Shown in pieces: positions 61,692-64,000 of a stretch of 64,000 nucleotides of DNA (its first letter is position 1; every line of letters begins with the position of its first letter). The translations under genes were made by a program, and so were the position numbers. Source of the stretch: Micromonospora alfalfae (GTDB lineage: Bacteria > Actinomycetota > Actinomycetes > Mycobacteriales > Micromonosporaceae); contig NZ_JAKKFH010000062.1 of NCBI RefSeq assembly GCF_022230925.1, positions 186,001 through 250,000 on the forward strand, read 5' to 3'. The notes below the pieces were generated by a model. The model made no database searches. It was not told where the DNA came from and was given only the letters and a program-made list of their open reading frames with translations.

Positions 61692-64000
61692 ATGCTCGAC
61701 CCCTCGCCCGAGGACGACGGGACTTCACCGACGGTCTCTACGCCGCATTTCGTGGGTCGTGATCGAGAGATGACGGCGCTTCGGGGCGCCCTGGCCCGGC
61801 CACCGGCGATCGTGCTGGTGGAGGGCGAGGCGGGGATCGGAAAGAGCCGACTGCTGCGCGAGTGGTTGGCCGCACCGGACCAGCGCACCGCCCTGGTCTC
61901 GGTGTGCCCACCGCTTCGCGAGTCGCTGACGTTGGGGCCGATCGTCGACGCGTTCCGTGGGATCGACCACCCGGTGTCGCGATTGCGGCTGACCGAACTC
62001 GCGGGCGCGCTACGACCCCTGTTTCCCGAATGGTCCTCGGACCTGCCGCCCGCACTGCAACCCCTGGGCGACGCGAAGGCGGCACGGCATCGCCTGTTCC
62101 GGGCCCTGGACGAGCTGCTCCGGGCTCAGCGTGTCGACGTTCTCGTGCTGGAGGACGCCCACTGGGCCGACGAGGTGACCCTGGAGTTCCTGCTGTTCCT
62201 CACCTCACGACAGCAGTCGGACGGGCCCAGCCTCGTCATCTCCTACCGGCCGGAGGAGGTGGACGTCGGATCGCTGTTGCTGCGGCTGACCTCCCGGTTG
62301 CCCGCCGGCGTGACCCAGCTGAGGATCGCCCTGGCGCCGATGCGACCCGATGACACGGCAGCTCTGGTGTCGTCGATGCTGGACGGCAACCCGATATCGC
62401 AGGAGTTCACGACGTTCATGCACGAGCGGACCGGTGGCGTTCCGCTGGCGCTGGAGGAATCGGTTCGCCTCATGTGCGACCGGGGCGACCTCGTCTTCCG
62501 CGACGGGCAGTGGGTCCGGCTGAAGCTGCGCGAGCTACAGGTACCGCCGACGGTGCGCGACTCCACCCGGGAGCGGGTGGGCCGTCTGTCGCCGACGGCG
62601 CAGCAGGTGCTGCGAGCCGCGGCCACGTTGGCTCAGCGGTCATCGGTGGCGACGGTCGCGGTGACCGCCGGCCTGACCCCAGCTGCGTGTCGCGGCGCCA
62701 TCGCGGAGGCGGCCGAGGCCGGCATTCTGGACGGAGACGACCGCGGCCAGTGGCGATTCCGCCATGTGCTGGCCGCCACCGCCGTCTACGAAGCGATCCC
62801 GTTGACCGACCGAAGACACTTCCACCTGCTGGCCGGCCGGGCGTTGGAGGACATCCAACCGCCGCCCGTGGCACGCCTCGCCCACCACTTCCGTGAGGCG
62901 GGCGAGACGCAGTCCTGGGCCCGGTACGCCGAGCAGAGCGCCGAACTCTCCATCGCCTCGGGTGACCACACCAAGGCGGTGAACCTGCTGGTCGACCTGT
63001 TGTCGTGGGCCGTGTTGCCGCCGGCGGATCGGGCCCGGGTAGCGCGCATCGCCGGGGTTGCCGCACTGGGCCGCCGTGAACCGGTCGACGAGGTCTACCA
63101 CCGCGTGATCCGTACCCTGCGCTCGGTGCTGGAGACCCCCGGTCTCTCCGCCCGCCAGCAGGCCGAGATCCGCAACCCCCTGGGTCGGCTCATGATCACC
63201 GGAGGCGAGGCGCAGGCCGCACTCAGCGAGCTGGAGCAGGCGGTGGCCAACCTCGACCATGACCCGGTCGAGGCGGCTCGGGCAATGACCTATCTGGGAT
63301 GGGCGTACGCGGGACCGTGGCCGGCGTCGACCCATCGGCGTTGGCTGGATCGCGCCGCCGAGCTCACCGCCGAATCCGATTCTCCCGCCGAACGGCTGAA
63401 CCTGGCCGGTAACCGAGCCGCGGCGTTGCTGATGCTCGGCGAGGAGGAGGCCTGGGACGTCGTCGCCGACCTGCCCACCGACGGCGGGACCTCGGCGGCG
63501 CGTCTCGACGTGGCCCGCATCCACGCGAATGTCGGGACCGGCGCGCTGCTCTGGGGTCGGTACGCCGACGCGGACACACACCTCGCCGTGGCAATGCGCC
63601 TTGCCGAGGCCGAGCAGGCGTCCCGGTTGCTGCACAACGTCCGCCTCGAACAGGCCAACCTGGCGTGGTTCACCGGCCGGTGGGAGGGTCTGGCCGAGCG
63701 AGGCGCGGCACTCGCCGATGCCGACCGCGACCGGCCGGCGCACTACCTCGGCAGCATTCGGCTCGCGGCCCGGCTGGCAGCCGCAGCCGGACGGCGGCGC
63801 GCCGCGGAGGAGCAGTTCCGGCTGGTCCTTGAGGAGTCTGCCCGTCTCGGCGCGGCCGACGACACGATGGAGGCCGCTGCCGCGCTGGCCAGACTGTGGC
63901 TGACGGACGGAAACAGCGGCCGAGCGCTACAGATCACGAACGAGCCGATGGAAACCGTTCGGAGAAAGGGCATCTGGGTCTGGGCGACCGACCTCGTCCC
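61692..64000 (+). CDS. large AAA ATPase regulator (LAL/LuxR-like), 3' end cut
   Basis: The open frame runs from ATG 61692 off the right edge (769 codons visible). The start reads HFVGRDREMTALRGAL, then Walker A GEAGIGKS (residues 45-52), Walker B VLVLEDAHWAD (about 150), and a long alpha-helical TPR-like region. This is the plan of LAL/MalT-type STAND regulators, whose LuxR helix-turn-helix is at the C-terminus and would lie beyond the window. The domain calls are firm; the regulator assignment is by family. Confidence 0.8.
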   Translation, partial: MLDPSPEDDGTSPTVSTPHFVGRDREMTALRGALARPPAIVLVEGEAGIGKSRLLREWLAAPDQRTALVSVCPPLRESLTLGPIVDAFRGIDHPVSRLRLTELAGALRPLFPEWSSDLPPALQPLGDAKAARHRLFRALDELLRAQRVDVLVLEDAHWADEVTLEFLLFLTSRQQSDGPSLVISYRPEEVDVGSLLLRLTSRLPAGVTQLRIALAPMRPDDTAALVSSMLDGNPISQEFTTFMHERTGGVPLALEESVRLMCDRGDLVFRDGQWVRLKLRELQVPPTVRDSTRERVGRLSPTAQQVLRAAATLAQRSSVATVAVTAGLTPAACRGAIAEAAEAGILDGDDRGQWRFRHVLAATAVYEAIPLTDRRHFHLLAGRALEDIQPPPVARLAHHFREAGETQSWARYAEQSAELSIASGDHTKAVNLLVDLLSWAVLPPADRARVARIAGVAALGRREPVDEVYHRVIRTLRSVLETPGLSARQQAEIRNPLGRLMITGGEAQAALSELEQAVANLDHDPVEAARAMTYLGWAYAGPWPASTHRRWLDRAAELTAESDSPAERLNLAGNRAAALLMLGEEEAWDVVADLPTDGGTSAARLDVARIHANVGTGALLWGRYADADTHLAVAMRLAEAEQASRLLHNVRLEQANLAWFTGRWEGLAERGAALADADRDRPAHYLGSIRLAARLAAAAGRRRAAEEQFRLVLEESARLGAADDTMEAAAALARLWLTDGNSGRALQITNEPMETVRRKGIWVWATDLV

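Overview
The window is 64 kb of very GC-rich DNA with many GTG starts, short intergenic gaps and 4-bp stop/start overlaps. The gene content is actinomycete: WhiJ/DUF397 regulators, a conservon-type kinase, CebR-type operators, LpqY-SugABC, LtrA, F420-type LLM oxidoreductases and an ECF41 sigma factor. I infer a Micromonospora-like member of the Micromonosporaceae; there is no rRNA in the window to confirm this.

Bases 1-3840 look foreign. They are less GC-rich than the rest and hold a HExxH metallopeptidase with a possible small membrane protein, then a tyrosine integrase coupled to an AbrB-like gene, right against the 3' end of a tRNA-Leu(GAG) gene. This is the layout of an integrative element inserted in a tRNA; the element continues off the left edge.

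4161-14509 is one co-directional cluster: a TPR/proline-rich/FN3 membrane protein, a beta-propeller/FN3 membrane protein, a MoxR ATPase, a DUF58 protein and a transglutaminase-fold membrane protein whose catalytic Cys and His are replaced. It looks like an envelope-associated machine of unknown function. 14711-21379 is metabolic and housekeeping: methyltransferase, LLM/SDR pair, LtrA, DUF1028, PAP2 phosphatase and DUF3159. 21431-26890 is a cellulose locus: secreted GH48 cellulase and cytoplasmic GH1 beta-glucosidase around three CebR-type palindromes.

26898-29854 is a two-gene remnant or minimal version of a conservon (kinase plus roadblock). An FGGY kinase follows, then a tryptophan-attenuated fused trpE(G) gene with a visible Trp-Trp leader peptide. 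33589-37321 holds WrbA, a HipA-like kinase/DUF3037 pair, a DUF4190-type membrane protein and an AlkZ-like protein. 37332-43860 is MalQ and an LpqY-SugABC-type sugar importer, with a long perfect inverted repeat between them.

44356-47831 is a copper operon (CsoR-type operator, CopB ATPase, DUF6153, DUF305). 47959-53530 holds a WhiJ/DUF397 locus, an apparently leaderless PadR operon, a VOC protein, a possible RusA-like protein and an L,D-transpeptidase. 53941-64000 holds a HAD hydrolase, a lipoprotein, TetR, a second LtrA, an ECF41 sigma factor facing a DoxX gene that has an ECF41-type promoter, a sortase-anchored IPT-repeat surface protein, and a large ATPase regulator cut by the right edge.

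Start codons were chosen from Shine-Dalgarno sequences, overlaps and family starts. All family assignments are by eye from motifs; no database search was run.
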